The notes beneath the pieces were generated by a model. It had not been told where the DNA came from. It saw only the letters and a list, made by a program, of their open reading frames with translations, and did no database searches. A stretch of DNA of 26,874 nucleotides. Origin: a virus. Positions 19,919 through 26,874 of the stretch are shown here, piece by piece (the stretch's first letter is position 1; each line of letters begins with the position of its first letter). Both the position numbers and the translations under genes were made by a program. The stretch lies in IMG/VR virus record IMGVR_UViG_3300046477_000710, positions 1 to 26,874 of that record; one strand, given 5' to 3'.

Positions 19919-20205
19919 TGGCCGACCGTCTCTACACGAATACGCAGGTGAGCGGCACGACCGTCGCGACGAGTTCGTGCGTCCTCAGTGGCAGCGCCGA
20001 GACGCCCGACGAGCATCATGTGGCGTTTGCGCGTCGGGCCGGTGAAGGATCTCCCGTGTTGACGCTCCACGTCGATACGTGGGTGCCGGAGCGGAACCGG
20101 CGAGACCGGCTCTCGTGCTCCTTCGCAGACTTCGTCGCCTGGCTGGAGGCGCGCGAGGCGGTGGCGGCGAGCGTCCTGGACGCCCCGGGCGACGACGGCG
20201 CCTAG
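19918..20205 (+). CDS. Small protein (95 aa), unknown
   Basis: Reads MADRLYTNTQVSGTTVATSS, then CVLSGSAETPDEHHVAFARR, a strand SPVLTLHVDTWV and a helix SFADFVAWLEAREAVAASVL. The ATG overlaps the previous stop (TAATG), so it is coupled to it. It lies 2 bp before the nuclease gene. No family is recognised; the Ser/Thr-rich N-terminus and central strand suggest a small beta domain. Confidence 0.68.
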   Translation: MADRLYTNTQVSGTTVATSSCVLSGSAETPDEHHVAFARRAGEGSPVLTLHVDTWVPERNRRDRLSCSFADFVAWLEAREAVAASVLDAPGDDGA

Positions 20206-20207
20206 CC

Positions 20208-21587
20208 ATGGCCCTCACCCTCTGGCTCGTCGACCGCAGCCGCTACGAGGCCGGCACCGGCCATTGTGCCTGGGACCGCTATCTCACCTATCACGCCGGC
20301 CCGAGTGGGTACGGGTACGCGCGCCTGGCCCAGTCGGTGCCGACCGTGACCGGGACGCTCATCCACGAGCCGATTGCGGCGCTGCTCCAGTACTGCCAGA
20401 CGCACGACCGGCTGCCGGATGACCGCGTGATCTTCACGGCCATCCAGCAAGCGCGGGAGGCGTACTACAAGATTGTCGCCGACCGGGGGCTGACGCAGGT
20501 GGCCGACCCCGAGGCCCTGGCCAAGCGGATGAACGAACAGGTACAGCTGCTCGAGGGGCTGGTGTGGGCCTGGGCACGCGTGACGCTCCCCGCCTTCCTC
20601 ATCGAGTGGCAGGTGGTTCAAGTCGAGACCGAACGGGTGACCGTCATCGGGTGTACCTGTGGGCTGGGCGACCGCATCGGCGAGGCCGAGGCCCACGACG
20701 CGCGCGAGTGCCAAGGCATCGGCTGGATGACGCGCGGGGACTGCATCGCGCGCCGGCGGCAGACGGGGGGCCTGGCCTACCACGACGTGAAGACGGCGTC
20801 GATGCTGTCGGCGAACTGGGAGGCGGCCTATAACTACCGCGTGCAGCTCATCGCCGGGGTGCTGGGCGACGAGCGCGTGCTCGGCCAGACGATCGACGAG
20901 GTATACCTCTGGCCGCTGCTCAAGGGGAAGTACGAGTCGACCTGGAATGCCGAGGAAGGGAAGGCCAGCGGGCCGAAGTTTCAGAACTCGCCACTCGTCT
21001 ACGGCTGGAAGAAGGCGGCCAACCCGCCGCTCTGGGATGAGGAGTGGGCGACCAGCTTCTACTACGTGGGCGACGACGGCAAGCGCCACCGGCTGGGCAA
21101 GATGTTCGAGCGGACGCCGCTCTGGGAGATGGACGCGGCCACCTGGGCCGGGTGCCTGTCGCCGGGGGATTACTGGACGCGCGTGCTGCTGAACGAGGGG
21201 AAGCTCGGCGAGACGAGCCGCGTGATTGGCCCGATTCACCGCGACGACTGGAAGCTCGAGAGTTTCCTGCGCGAGCTGCGCGGCGAGGAACGTCGGTGGC
21301 AAGAGACGCTGTGGGCGCTGCACGAGACGGGCGGCGTCTGGGGCGAGCCGGCCTTCATGGCGGCGCTCGAAGCGCGCGTGACGCAGAACCGCGGCGACGC
21401 CTGCCATCAGTACTTCGGCGAGACGTGTAGCAAGCTGGCCTTGTGCGAGCGCACGCCGGGCTGGGAACGGCCCGAGACGATTGGGTACATCGCGCGCCGG
21501 CCGCATCACCAGCCCGAGCTGGACCAGGCGATTAGCCGGGGACTGCTGCCGCCCACTGACGGTGCGGCAGATACCGTAGAGGAGTGA
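20208..21587 (+). CDS. Cas4/RecB-type PD-(D/E)XK nuclease with Fe-S cysteines
   Basis: The 459-aa protein has the motifs of the Cas4/AddB/RecB nuclease family. H53 is in LIHEP, RGDCI (D178) matches the G-x-I-D position, YHDVKT carries D193 and K195, and Q213 falls in YRVQL. C20 (GHCAWDRYL), with C399, C407 and C413 in CHQYFGETC ... LALCE, has the spacing of an Fe-S cluster as in Cas4. Length is above Cas4 (about 200 aa) and closer to phage RecB-like exonucleases. The likely role is end resection for recombination or replication. Not linked to any CRISPR array here. The start is ATG at 20208, 3 nt after the previous stop. Confidence 0.82.
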   Translation: MALTLWLVDRSRYEAGTGHCAWDRYLTYHAGPSGYGYARLAQSVPTVTGTLIHEPIAALLQYCQTHDRLPDDRVIFTAIQQAREAYYKIVADRGLTQVADPEALAKRMNEQVQLLEGLVWAWARVTLPAFLIEWQVVQVETERVTVIGCTCGLGDRIGEAEAHDARECQGIGWMTRGDCIARRRQTGGLAYHDVKTASMLSANWEAAYNYRVQLIAGVLGDERVLGQTIDEVYLWPLLKGKYESTWNAEEGKASGPKFQNSPLVYGWKKAANPPLWDEEWATSFYYVGDDGKRHRLGKMFERTPLWEMDAATWAGCLSPGDYWTRVLLNEGKLGETSRVIGPIHRDDWKLESFLRELRGEERRWQETLWALHETGGVWGEPAFMAALEARVTQNRGDACHQYFGETCSKLALCERTPGWERPETIGYIARRPHHQPELDQAISRGLLPPTDGAADTVEE

Positions 21588-21592
21588 CGGAC

Positions 21593-21841
21593 ATGGCGAG
21601 ACGACTGACGAAGACGAGACGACGGACGACGACGGTGCCGAACGGGGGCACGGTGACGTACCCCACGATGCCCGAGCTGATTCACCCGCTGCCGCCGCCG
21701 CGCGGGTTCTTCACGCAGCTCCCGTCGACCGAGCTGGTGGCGTCGCTCCACGGGGCGCTCATCCAGACGATTAACTACGGGGTCAAGCCCAGCGACCTCG
21801 AGCTGCTGCGCGACGAGTGCGTGCGTCGAGGGCTGCTGTGA
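21593..21841 (+). CDS. Small basic protein (82 aa), unknown
   Basis: Starts with a basic, Thr/Arg-rich segment (MARRLTKTRRRTTTVPNGGT), then Pro-rich sequence (PELIHPLPPPRGFFTQLPST), and a helical end (DLELLRDECVRRGLL). ATG at 21593 is preferred to a GTG that overlaps the previous stop, because GAGGAG lies 8 nt before it. The stop overlaps the next GTG (GTGA). The basic N-terminus suggests nucleic-acid contact. No family is recognised. Confidence 0.68.
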   Translation: MARRLTKTRRRTTTVPNGGTVTYPTMPELIHPLPPPRGFFTQLPSTELVASLHGALIQTINYGVKPSDLELLRDECVRRGLL

Positions 21842-22275
21842 GCGATCCCATCGTCCCGCCGCCCGGGTTCCGCGGTCGGCAACCCCACGAGAAGGAGGCG
21901 CTCGAGCGCACGCCCTTCAAGTGGCGCTGCGGGACGTGCGGGACCGAGCACTACACGCCGCCGGAAGACGGCTGCCAGAGCTGCGGCATGGGCACGCAGG
22001 CCGAGGTCGCGCGGGCGGTCGCCAGTCGCGAGGCCGAGACGGTGACCGAGGCCGAGTTCACACGCACCGTGTTCGCGCCCCCCGGCGACCCCGACGGCGA
22101 GGTCTTCAGCGCGAAGGCGTGGAAGACGATCGCGGCCGCCCTGGCCTTCTACCTGGCGCAGGGGCCACCGCCTGAAGCCGAGGAACTCCCACGGGTGTAC
22201 GTGCGGGCGTGGCTCACGCGCATCCTCGAGGACGACGACCCGGCGAAGGACGACGAGGATCCGACGACCGACTGA
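21838..22275 (+). CDS. Zinc-ribbon protein (145 aa), unknown
   Basis: Two Cys pairs, CGTCG (C31, C34) and CQSCG (C46, C49), form a zinc ribbon; downstream is an acidic helical part (EAETVTEAEFTRTVF, KAWKTIAAALAFYLAQG) with an Asp-rich C-terminus. GTG at 21838 overlaps the upstream TGA, and GAGGG lies 5 nt before it. No family is recognised. It is the last gene before the structured leader at 22299-22462. Confidence 0.7.
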   Translation: MSDPIVPPPGFRGRQPHEKEALERTPFKWRCGTCGTEHYTPPEDGCQSCGMGTQAEVARAVASREAETVTEAEFTRTVFAPPGDPDGEVFSAKAWKTIAAALAFYLAQGPPPEAEELPRVYVRAWLTRILEDDDPAKDDEDPTTD

Positions 22276-22298
22276 CCGGCCCTGTCACGGGCCACGGA

Positions 22299-22462
22299 GA
22301 GACTGACGACATAGAAGGTGCGTAAGGCTCGCTCAGCCCGAGGCCAAATCGTCCTGTGAACCATCGGGCAAAGAAACATGGACGTCGCACCTTGTTGAGG
22401 TTCTTGCCGCTTTCGCCTCGTCGACAAAAGTGAAGCGGCTGCATATCGGAGACTGACGACAT
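22299..22462 (+). ncRNA. Structured 5' leader bounded by a 14-bp direct repeat
   Basis: The repeat GAGACTGACGACAT occurs at 22299-22312 and 22449-22462, exactly 150 bp apart; the second copy includes the ribosome spacer and start of the ATPase gene. Between them the RNA can form a three-way junction. P1 is AAGGTGCG (22315-22322) with CGCACCTT (22386-22393). P2 is GGCTCG (22326-22331) with CGAGGCC (22339-22345). P3 is CGTCC (22350-22354) with GGACG (22380-22384). A further hairpin P4, GCCGCTT (22406-22412) with AAGCGGC (22433-22439), follows. No protein frame is convincing. It could be a regulatory leader, attenuator or inserted element; no known RNA class is recognised. Confidence 0.5.
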
Positions 22463-24029
22463 GACTGAAACCGTAACGACCCCAGCGGACGCGACGCCAA
22501 AAACCGACGAGACGAGCGCCGCCTCGCCCTCGGCCACCCTCGTGATGGGCCCGAGTGGCTCGGGCAAGTCCAGCTTGCTCGCCACGGCCGCCGAGTACTG
22601 CTGGGAGACCTTCAAGAAGGTGGCCCTCTACTACTGCGCCGATGGCGGGGGCTACCCCACGCAGATGCAGGCGCTCATTAACCACGGCATCGTGCGCGTG
22701 TGGCGCGTGCGGAGCCGCTCGGGGCCGGGACTCGTGCCCGAGACGATCCACCGGGCCAGTCAAGGCTGGTGGCCGGTCTCGGTCGACCCGAGGACCGGCG
22801 AGACGGCCGCCTCGGTGAAGCTCGTGCCGCCGATGACCGAGACCTACGAGACCCGCTGCCCCCACGGCCACCTCGTGCAGGTGTCGCCGATCCAAGCGTT
22901 CCCGCCGGCGGGGAAGCCCTGCCCCACGTGCGCGGTGCTCGTGAGCGCGGCCAACATGCAGGTGACCCGGACCAGCCGGCGGACCAAGGGGTTCGAGAAC
23001 GTGGGCGCGGTGCTCCACGACGGGCTCACGAGCTACTCCAGCTGGCTCATGGACGACCTGAGTCGCCGGAACCTGGGCGGCGAGCAGAGCAACCTCGGCG
23101 GGATTGTCGAGTCGGGGAGCCTGCGGTTTGGCAGCAATAACCGCGCGCAGTACGGGTTCACCCAGGCGAGGGCGGAGAACTGGATCCTCAATGCCCAGTC
23201 GATTCCCGGCATGGTGATGTCGCCCATCTGGACGGCACTCCCCAAGGAAGGCGACGACGAGAGTCTCACCGTCGTCGGGCCGGACTTTGCAGGGAGCGCC
23301 AAGATCGCGGCCGCGCTCCAGTGGTTCGGGAACACGTTCGAGGTGATGGAGGTCGAGAAGGACGGCAAGAAGTACCGGCGCATCATGCTGTCGCCCTACG
23401 TCGACGCGGCCGGCCGCCGCCACATGTGCAAGACGCGGAGCGCGCCGGGCTATCTGCCCGCCTACGTCGAGGACGAGGTCGTCACCGAGACCGGCAAGCG
23501 CCCGGACGGCCGCACGTTTGTGGACTTCAGCCTCGGCTCGGTCTTCCGCATGATCGACCGCGTGCGCGTCGAACTCGAGTCCGACTACAAGGGGAAGTAC
23601 CCCGACGCCCCGGGGTTGGGCGCCGGCGAGGTCGGGGACGCGGCGCCGGAGGGTCCGGCCTCGAGCGGGGTGACAGCCGCCGGAGTGACACCCGCGTCTC
23701 CGATCGCGCCGGTGGGGGCGGCCGCTGGGCCGCGTGCGCTGAGCCCCGCTGAACTGGTCGCCCAACGGCAGCGGCGGCCGTCGGTGGCTGCGCCACCGCC
23801 GGTGGGGGCCACGGTCGTGGCCCCACAGACCGCCGCCCCACCGAGTGGCGAGGGGGCGGTCCTGGGACCGCCACCGGACGCCCCGCCGCCCCAGCCGGCC
23901 ACCAGTGGCCCGACCGCGCCGCCGCCCGTCTTGGCCGCGCCCACCGGGCCCAAGCCGATTTCGGTCAGCCCTCCCGGACGACGGCCATCGACGCCCACGC
24001 CGCCGCCTGCGGAGACGAAAGTCGAGTAG
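22461..24029 (+). CDS. P-loop ATPase of recombination/replication type (AAA_24/Sak4-like)
   Basis: Walker A GPSGSGKSS is at residues 30-38, and a candidate Walker B AVLHDGLTS has D187. This arrangement is seen in phage nucleotide-binding proteins of AAA_24 and Sak4 (RecA-like annealing/recombination) type. A possible zinc site is formed by CPHGH and CPTC (C133, C154, C157). The last 130 residues are Pro/Ala-rich and probably disordered. At 522 aa it is longer than Sak4 (about 250). It sits between the nuclease and the SSB candidate, which fits a recombination role. The start is ATG at 22461, with GGAG 9 nt upstream inside a duplicated leader. Confidence 0.75.
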   Translation: MTETVTTPADATPKTDETSAASPSATLVMGPSGSGKSSLLATAAEYCWETFKKVALYYCADGGGYPTQMQALINHGIVRVWRVRSRSGPGLVPETIHRASQGWWPVSVDPRTGETAASVKLVPPMTETYETRCPHGHLVQVSPIQAFPPAGKPCPTCAVLVSAANMQVTRTSRRTKGFENVGAVLHDGLTSYSSWLMDDLSRRNLGGEQSNLGGIVESGSLRFGSNNRAQYGFTQARAENWILNAQSIPGMVMSPIWTALPKEGDDESLTVVGPDFAGSAKIAAALQWFGNTFEVMEVEKDGKKYRRIMLSPYVDAAGRRHMCKTRSAPGYLPAYVEDEVVTETGKRPDGRTFVDFSLGSVFRMIDRVRVELESDYKGKYPDAPGLGAGEVGDAAPEGPASSGVTAAGVTPASPIAPVGAAAGPRALSPAELVAQRQRRPSVAAPPPVGATVVAPQTAAPPSGEGAVLGPPPDAPPPQPATSGPTAPPPVLAAPTGPKPISVSPPGRRPSTPTPPPAETKVE

Positions 24030-24065
24030 TCTCACGCGTTCACGTTCGCTTGATTCGGTACGACC

Positions 24066-24083
24066 GGCCGCAAAGGAGCGGCC
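24066..24083 (+). promoter_or_regulatory. Hairpin that displays the ribosome site in its loop
   Basis: GGCCGC (24066-24071) pairs with GCGGCC (24078-24083) across the loop AAAGGA (24072-24077), which is the Shine-Dalgarno sequence. The ATG is 11 nt downstream of AAGGAG. The stem may tune translation of the SSB candidate. Confidence 0.62.
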
Positions 24084-24089
24084 TCTCCC

Positions 24090-24773
24090 ATGAGTCTCCA
24101 GGACATCGGTTCCGAGAAGCTGCAAGACACCGTCGACGTCGAACACTTGCCCGAGCAGGGGCGCCAGTTCCCCGACCCGCCCCAGCCCGGGACGTATCGG
24201 TTCGCGCTGTCCCCGCTCGACGACGAGAACTTCAGCGCCATCGACAGCCAGAAGGGCAAGCGCATCCAGGTCCGCTTCAACGAGGACGCCCCGCTCGTCA
24301 TCGTCCAGTCGCCGGCCGGCACGAAAAACGGCGAGACGTTCGAGACGTCCCTCTCCAACATCACGCGCGAGCGCGGCAAGAAGGGCTCGGGCGTCGAGGC
24401 GAGCGACTGGGACTACCTCAACAAGGCGTTGAAGGAGACGGGGCCCCGGCCGGCCAGTAACAAGGAGTTCGGCACCCGGCTCATGGCCAAGGCCGCCGCG
24501 AAGACCGAGTTTGCGGCCGACATCGAGTGGAGCTGGCGCTGCTCGGCGACCCGCGACGCGTACTTCGCCTCGGCCGACGGCTCGACCCAGACGGTCCCCG
24601 AGACCGACCCGGCGACCGGCCAGCCGACCGGCCGGAACGTCCCGGGCTGCGGCAAGAAGCTCTACCAGAAGGACGTCGCCAAGGTGAACGGGGTGTACCC
24701 GGCCCGCATCACCTGCCCGGACTGCCAGGCCAGCGTGCGGGCGTTCGGCAACCTCACGCGGATTCGGGAGTAG
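24090..24773 (+). CDS. Candidate single-stranded DNA binding protein with zinc cysteines
   Basis: The central part alternates strands (GTYRFALSPLDDENFSAI, KRIQVRFNEDAPLVIVQ) like an OB fold. A Thr/Lys-rich helical part follows. The C-terminus has C151, C187 (CGKKL), C209 and C212 (CPDC), enough for a zinc ribbon. The gene follows an ATPase of recombination type and precedes two small genes, a common location for phage SSB-like proteins. The SSB label is inference from context and fold impression. The cysteines and the leader hairpin are visible. Confidence 0.6.
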   Translation: MSLQDIGSEKLQDTVDVEHLPEQGRQFPDPPQPGTYRFALSPLDDENFSAIDSQKGKRIQVRFNEDAPLVIVQSPAGTKNGETFETSLSNITRERGKKGSGVEASDWDYLNKALKETGPRPASNKEFGTRLMAKAAAKTEFAADIEWSWRCSATRDAYFASADGSTQTVPETDPATGQPTGRNVPGCGKKLYQKDVAKVNGVYPARITCPDCQASVRAFGNLTRIRE

Positions 24774-24778
24774 GGGCC

Positions 24779-24988
24779 ATGCCGCGCAGCCGATTGACGT
24801 CGCTCCAGAAGCTCATCCACGCGTTCCTCGACTTGACCGGGGCCGAGCAGGCCACGTTCATCGAGATGGCGGTGGCGATCCAGCGCCGGGGGGCCGAGGT
24901 GGTCTCGGCCGGTAGCCCGGCCAAGCCGGTCGTGCGCAAGCGCACGAAGAAGCTCACGCAGCCGAACCTGCCGGGGACCGGGGCCTAG
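24779..24988 (+). CDS. Small basic helical protein (69 aa), unknown
   Basis: Reads MPRSRLTSLQKLIHAFLDLT, then GAEQATFIEMAVAIQRRGAE, and a Lys/Arg-rich tail (VVRKRTKKLTQPNLPGTGA). The amphipathic helical core with a basic tail suggests a small DNA- or protein-binding factor. GGAG lies upstream, over the end of the previous gene. The stop comes one base before the glycosyltransferase start, so they are translated together. No family is recognised. Confidence 0.7.
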   Translation: MPRSRLTSLQKLIHAFLDLTGAEQATFIEMAVAIQRRGAEVVSAGSPAKPVVRKRTKKLTQPNLPGTGA

Positions 24989-24989
24989 C

Positions 24990-26192
24990 ATGGCCCGCGT
25001 CCCGTTCTTGATCGTTGGCGACGCGCCCGAGGGCCACTCTGGCCTCGGGCGCATTCTCCGAGACCTGCGCCGTCGGCTGACCGCCGACGCCGCGTTTGCG
25101 GGCGGCCTCGACCTCGACGTGAAAACCTGCGCTTGGGTGGCCGACCCCAAGTACCGCGGCACGCCCCCCTGCGGGCTGGTCACGGGCCTGGCCGACTGGC
25201 GGTTCATGAACATCACGTCGTGGGGCCGGGAAGCGGTGGAGTCGGCCTGGCAGTACTTCTACGGCGACCGGCCGGGCATCGTCTTCACGATCTGGGATCC
25301 GGCCCGGTGCCACGCGTTTTTGGAACTGCCGCCGCACCTGACGAAGTGGGGCTACTTCGCGGTCGATGGCCACAACCGGCACGGGACGTTTGGCGGGCCG
25401 GCTGCTGAGGCGGTGAAGGGGTACCAGCGCGTGCTCGCCTACGGGGCGTACGGCGCCGAGGTCCTCACGACGGTCCGGGCCGACGGCACGCACGTCGAGG
25501 CCCTCCCGCATGGGATTGACACGAATGTCTTCAAGCCGACGATGACGGCCGCCGCGCGTGCCTCCGCCGAGCGCCTCATCGGCGCGCGGCTGACGCCCCA
25601 GACGCGCGTCATCGGCTGTGTCGCGACCAATCAAGCGAGGAAGGACCTCGGGCTGGTCTTCGAGACGATGGCGAGCCTCATCATGCGCGGACAGGACGTC
25701 CACCTCTGGTTGCATATCGACGAGCAGGTGACCGAGGCGTGGTCGGTCCCGCAGCTCTATGAAGACTACCCGGAACTGCGCGGCCGGCTGAGCGTGAGCC
25801 AGTCGGTGACCGACGAGGTGCTCGCCGCCTGCTACGCCAGCTGCAGCGTGACGATCGCGCCGGGCCGGGGCGAGGGGTTCGGGTACCCGATCCTCGAATC
25901 ACAGTGGTGCGGCACGCCGGTCGTCGGGTTCGACTACGCCGGCGGGGCCGAGTACCTGCCAGCCGCTGGGCAGGCCCGCGCGTACATGTACCGACCCGAG
26001 GGGCCGTACAACCTGCTGCGCCCGATCGGGGAGGGAGACCACTGGGCGAGCCTCATCGAGGCGCTCCTCCTCACCCCGCCCACGTGGACGATGCCCCCGG
26101 CCGCCCACCAGACCCGCTGGTCGACCCTCTGGCCCGAGTGGCGCGAGTGGGTGGCGGCTGGCTTGACCGATTGGAGAGAGACCCATGGCTGA
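24990..26192 (+). CDS. GT-B glycosyltransferase (GT4-like)
   Basis: The 400-aa protein has a Rossmann-like N-terminus (FLIVGDAPEGHSGLGRILRD) and a C-terminal donor-binding domain. The most diagnostic stretch is EGFGYPILESQWCGTPVV at about residues 293-310, the E-x(7)-E region of GT4 family enzymes (Glycos_transf_1). The segment HGIDTNVFKP at about 175 matches the usual GT4 HGVD-x-x-x-F-x-P motif. It transfers a sugar from a nucleotide-sugar donor; the acceptor is unknown. It lies within replication genes rather than virion genes, which points to DNA base modification but does not prove it. There is no signal peptide. The next gene starts inside its end (8-bp overlap). Confidence 0.82.
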   Translation: MARVPFLIVGDAPEGHSGLGRILRDLRRRLTADAAFAGGLDLDVKTCAWVADPKYRGTPPCGLVTGLADWRFMNITSWGREAVESAWQYFYGDRPGIVFTIWDPARCHAFLELPPHLTKWGYFAVDGHNRHGTFGGPAAEAVKGYQRVLAYGAYGAEVLTTVRADGTHVEALPHGIDTNVFKPTMTAAARASAERLIGARLTPQTRVIGCVATNQARKDLGLVFETMASLIMRGQDVHLWLHIDEQVTEAWSVPQLYEDYPELRGRLSVSQSVTDEVLAACYASCSVTIAPGRGEGFGYPILESQWCGTPVVGFDYAGGAEYLPAAGQARAYMYRPEGPYNLLRPIGEGDHWASLIEALLLTPPTWTMPPAAHQTRWSTLWPEWREWVAAGLTDWRETHG

Positions 26193-26511
26193 GATTCTCA
26201 AGATGGACGGCACGCCCGCGACCCCACCGGCCGCCCTCACCGTGCGCGACGCCTTCGGGCGTGCGCTCGCGGTCGGCGACGAGGTCATTCTCCGCAACGC
26301 GCTCGCCCCGTCGGCGGTCCTGCTCGAGATGACGCCCGTCCTGCACCCGCAGGCGCCGCCGAACCTCATCGCGGTGACGTTTCAGATCACGCTCCAGCTC
26401 CAGGTGTCGGGCCTTCGGCCGGTCGGCGAGTTCGTCCTGGCGCGGACGCTGGCCGAGCGTGAGGCGCACCTGGCCACGCTTACGCCGCCGCCGGCAGGAG
26501 ACCGTCCGTGA
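26185..26511 (+). CDS. Small SH3/beta-barrel-like protein (108 aa), unknown
   Basis: Reads LTVRDAFGRALAVGDEVILR followed by strands (SAVLLEMTPVL, LIAVTFQITLQLQVS) and a C-terminal helix (VLARTLAEREAHLATL). RDxxGRxLxVGDEVxL is a typical opening of small beta-barrel domains in phage proteins. No function is known to me. ATG at 26185 has GGAGAGAGA upstream, inside the glycosyltransferase gene. The stop overlaps the next ATG (TGATG). Confidence 0.68.
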   Translation: MAEILKMDGTPATPPAALTVRDAFGRALAVGDEVILRNALAPSAVLLEMTPVLHPQAPPNLIAVTFQITLQLQVSGLRPVGEFVLARTLAEREAHLATLTPPPAGDRP

Positions 26512-26874
26512 TGGCCGCCGACGAGATCGTCCCGCCGGTCGACGCCGCGCCCCCTCCGCCGCCCGACATCGCGATTCCCGCCGCGCTTGACGAGGGGACG
26601 AGCTTCCTCTGCGGCCCGGCCGGCACGGGGAAGACGTACCTCGCGAAAGCCATCGTGCGTCAACGCCCGGGCACGCTCCTCTGCGCGACGACTGGCATCG
26701 CGTCGATCAACCTCGGTGAGGGGACGACCCTCAATTCGGCCTTGGGGTACTTCGACACGCCCAGTCTCATCGACAGCTACGCCTCGGGCCGGCTCACCGG
26801 CCGGCTGGGCAAGCTCTGGCGCGGCGGGATTCGGCGCCTCCTCATCGACGAGGTCTCGATGATGGACGCCGAGC
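26511..26874 (+). CDS. Pif1/RecD-like DNA helicase, 3' end outside window
   Basis: The N-terminal 121 residues carry Walker A GPAGTGKT (35-42), motif Ia CATTGIASINL (about 58-68), a Thr-rich stretch GTTLNSALGY (71-80) and Walker B LLIDEVSMMDAE (110-121, D113, E114). This is the start of a superfamily 1B helicase of the Pif1/RecD type, which unwinds DNA 5'-3' in phage replication and recombination. The start overlaps the previous stop (TGATG). The rest of the gene is missing, so length and C-terminal domains cannot be judged. Confidence 0.82.
   Translation, partial: MAADEIVPPVDAAPPPPPDIAIPAALDEGTSFLCGPAGTGKTYLAKAIVRQRPGTLLCATTGIASINLGEGTTLNSALGYFDTPSLIDSYASGRLTGRLGKLWRGGIRRLLIDEVSMMDAE

Noticed and set aside
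20208-21587. Cas4-like gene as a sign of a CRISPR system
   Set aside because: No repeat-spacer array or other cas gene is present; phages carry such nucleases for recombination.
22302-22310. CTGACGA resembling the hammerhead ribozyme core CUGANGA
   Set aside because: No stem II followed by GAAA can be placed in the right position, and the second copy is simply the spacer between ribosome site and ATG.
22315-22393. tRNA-like size and acceptor-like 8-bp closing stem
   Set aside because: No T-loop (TTCRA) or proper D and anticodon arms can be placed; kept as an unclassified structured RNA instead.
22149-24146. 665-codon minus-strand frame opposite the ATPase gene
   Set aside because: It spans several plus-strand genes and shows Arg/His/Gly-rich shadow composition; the plus strand has Walker motifs and ribosome sites.

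Overview
The window looks like part of a GC-rich (roughly two-thirds G+C by eye) tailed bacteriophage genome. The phage signature is clear: a terminase, a portal protein, small membrane proteins of lysis type, two orphan DNA methyltransferases and a phage-style replication/recombination block. Genes are small and packed, with many ATGA/GTGA/TGATG overlaps. I see no integrase, tRNA, rRNA, insertion sequence or CRISPR array. Several accessory proteins belong to families common in phages of GC-rich hosts, including actinobacteriophages, but the host cannot be fixed from sequence alone.

Layout. (1) About 1-13,700 is one leftward (minus strand) late block. Read in transcription order it has accessory genes, an HTH-like protein and a Dam-type adenine methylase. 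A zinc-finger protein (possible small terminase), membrane proteins, a second methylase and a possible TIM-barrel enzyme follow. Then come a holin/lipoprotein pair, terminase ATPase, terminase nuclease, a zinc-ribbon protein and the portal. Last are five tiny basic proteins, a Pro/Gly-rich protein and a coiled-coil scaffold-like protein cut by the window edge. The large terminase is split into two genes. (2) About 13,700-16,230 is a leftward early region of small genes, each with its own sigma70-like promoter, several sharing the string ATTGACTCCCGG. (3) 16,157-16,228 is a divergent promoter region. (4) From there rightward run a possible sliding-clamp-like protein and two zinc-finger proteins. 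They end in an AT-rich, palindrome-rich 360-bp island (18,096-18,455), which is an origin candidate. (5) A leftward RepA/AAA_25-type helicase gene faces this island from the other side. (6) From 19,625 to the end runs a rightward operon: a Cas4/RecB-like nuclease, a P-loop ATPase of recombination type, an SSB candidate, a GT-B glycosyltransferase and the start of a Pif1/RecD-like helicase.

How the parts fit. The rightward block plus the RepA-like gene would handle replication and recombination. The two methylases and perhaps the glycosyltransferase would modify DNA or virion components. The leftward block builds, packages and releases virions. The most unusual points are the split terminase, a structured, duplication-flanked leader RNA at 22,299-22,462, the origin-like island, three apparently leaderless genes, and a chain of tiny genes whose shared C-termini double as ribosome binding sites.
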